From positions 1 to 6,422 of the forward strand of contig JAUUZB010000257.1 in NCBI GenBank assembly GCA_030590185.1: a DNA stretch of 6,422 bases, in the 5' to 3' direction. The position numbers and the translations under genes are program-made. Under the pieces are notes generated by a model. It saw only the letters and a list, made by a program, of their open reading frames with translations, made no database searches and was not told where the DNA came from. How positions within the stretch are numbered: position 1 is the stretch's first letter; each line of letters begins with the position of its first letter. Source of the stretch: Deltaproteobacteria bacterium. GTDB lineage: Bacteria; Myxococcota; XYA12-FULL-58-9; JAUUZB01. Of the stretch, positions 6,220 to 6,422 are shown piece after piece.

Positions 6220-6422
6220 TCAGCGCTCGTCGGACTTGCCGTCCCACATCCCCGGGTCGGTCTCGACCGTATGGGAGGGGGCGTGGGTGTCGACCGTGAT
6301 CTCGGGCGATCGTTGAGCCTTGGCGCGGCCCGTGACGTCCACCGCCTCGACCGTGACCTGGTTCTTGCCCTCGCTCAGATCCACCACCGCCGAGAAACGG
6401 CCCTCGTTGTCGACGCTGACCA
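6220..6422 (-). CDS. C-terminal end of an Ig-like-domain protein, 5' end outside window
   Basis: The last 66 residues of a gene entering from beyond base 6422, ending at TGA 6222-6220. The frame encodes VSVDNEGRFSAVVDLSEGKN at its start, then QVTVEAVDVTGRA and a charged tail ending GMWDGKSDER. The pattern DxEGRFSxxVxLxEGxNxVTVEAxDxxGR is typical of bacterial Ig-like modules of the glucodextranase domain B type found in extracellular multi-module proteins, and the same module occurs in the gene at 1960-3687. No membrane anchor follows the domain, so the protein ends in a short polar tail. What the rest of the protein does cannot be told from here. The whole visible segment was translated by hand from the edge and contains no internal stop. 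Confidence 0.82.
   Translation of the reverse strand, partial: VSVDNEGRFSAVVDLSEGKNQVTVEAVDVTGRAKAQRSPEITVDTHAPSHTVETDPGMWDGKSDER

Overview
The window is visibly GC-rich and holds four genes, all read on the minus strand, so transcription runs from high to low coordinates. Every one that shows its N-terminus starts with a Sec-type signal peptide, and none shows enzymatic motifs. The proteins are built from modules typical of the bacterial cell surface: immunoglobulin-like beta-sandwiches, a TolB/PD40-like beta-propeller and thrombospondin type 3 (TSP3) calcium-binding repeats. This mix is common in myxobacterial and other deltaproteobacterial-type genomes and also occurs in Planctomycetota. 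No rRNA, tRNA or housekeeping gene is present to fix the taxon, so this placement is inference.

Layout in order of transcription: (1) 6422-6220, the last 66 residues of a protein ending in a bacterial Ig-like module; its start lies outside the window. (2) 6219-6056, a 164-bp intergenic region with a cluster of five GATC sites in short inverted and direct repeats, an AT-rich stretch and a candidate sigma70-type promoter. (3) 6055-3809, a 748-residue secreted protein: signal peptide, beta-propeller, six TSP3 repeats, a beta-sandwich domain often found on exported proteins, and an Asp9 run followed by a Gly/His-rich tail. (4) 3687-1960, a 575-residue secreted protein made almost entirely of Ig-like modules. 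(5) 1978-1, the first 659 residues of a large secreted protein of unknown family. Its GTG start overlaps the end of the preceding gene by 19 bp, so the last two genes are almost certainly co-transcribed and translationally coupled. Its 3' end lies beyond the window.

Together the genes look like a cluster encoding extracellular or outer-surface structural and adhesion proteins. No partner transport system, protease, sortase or defence component is visible. The most unusual element is the acidic then His-rich C-terminus of the propeller/TSP3 protein, which could bind transition metals. No clear mobile element, CRISPR array, RNA gene or strong rho-independent terminator was found.
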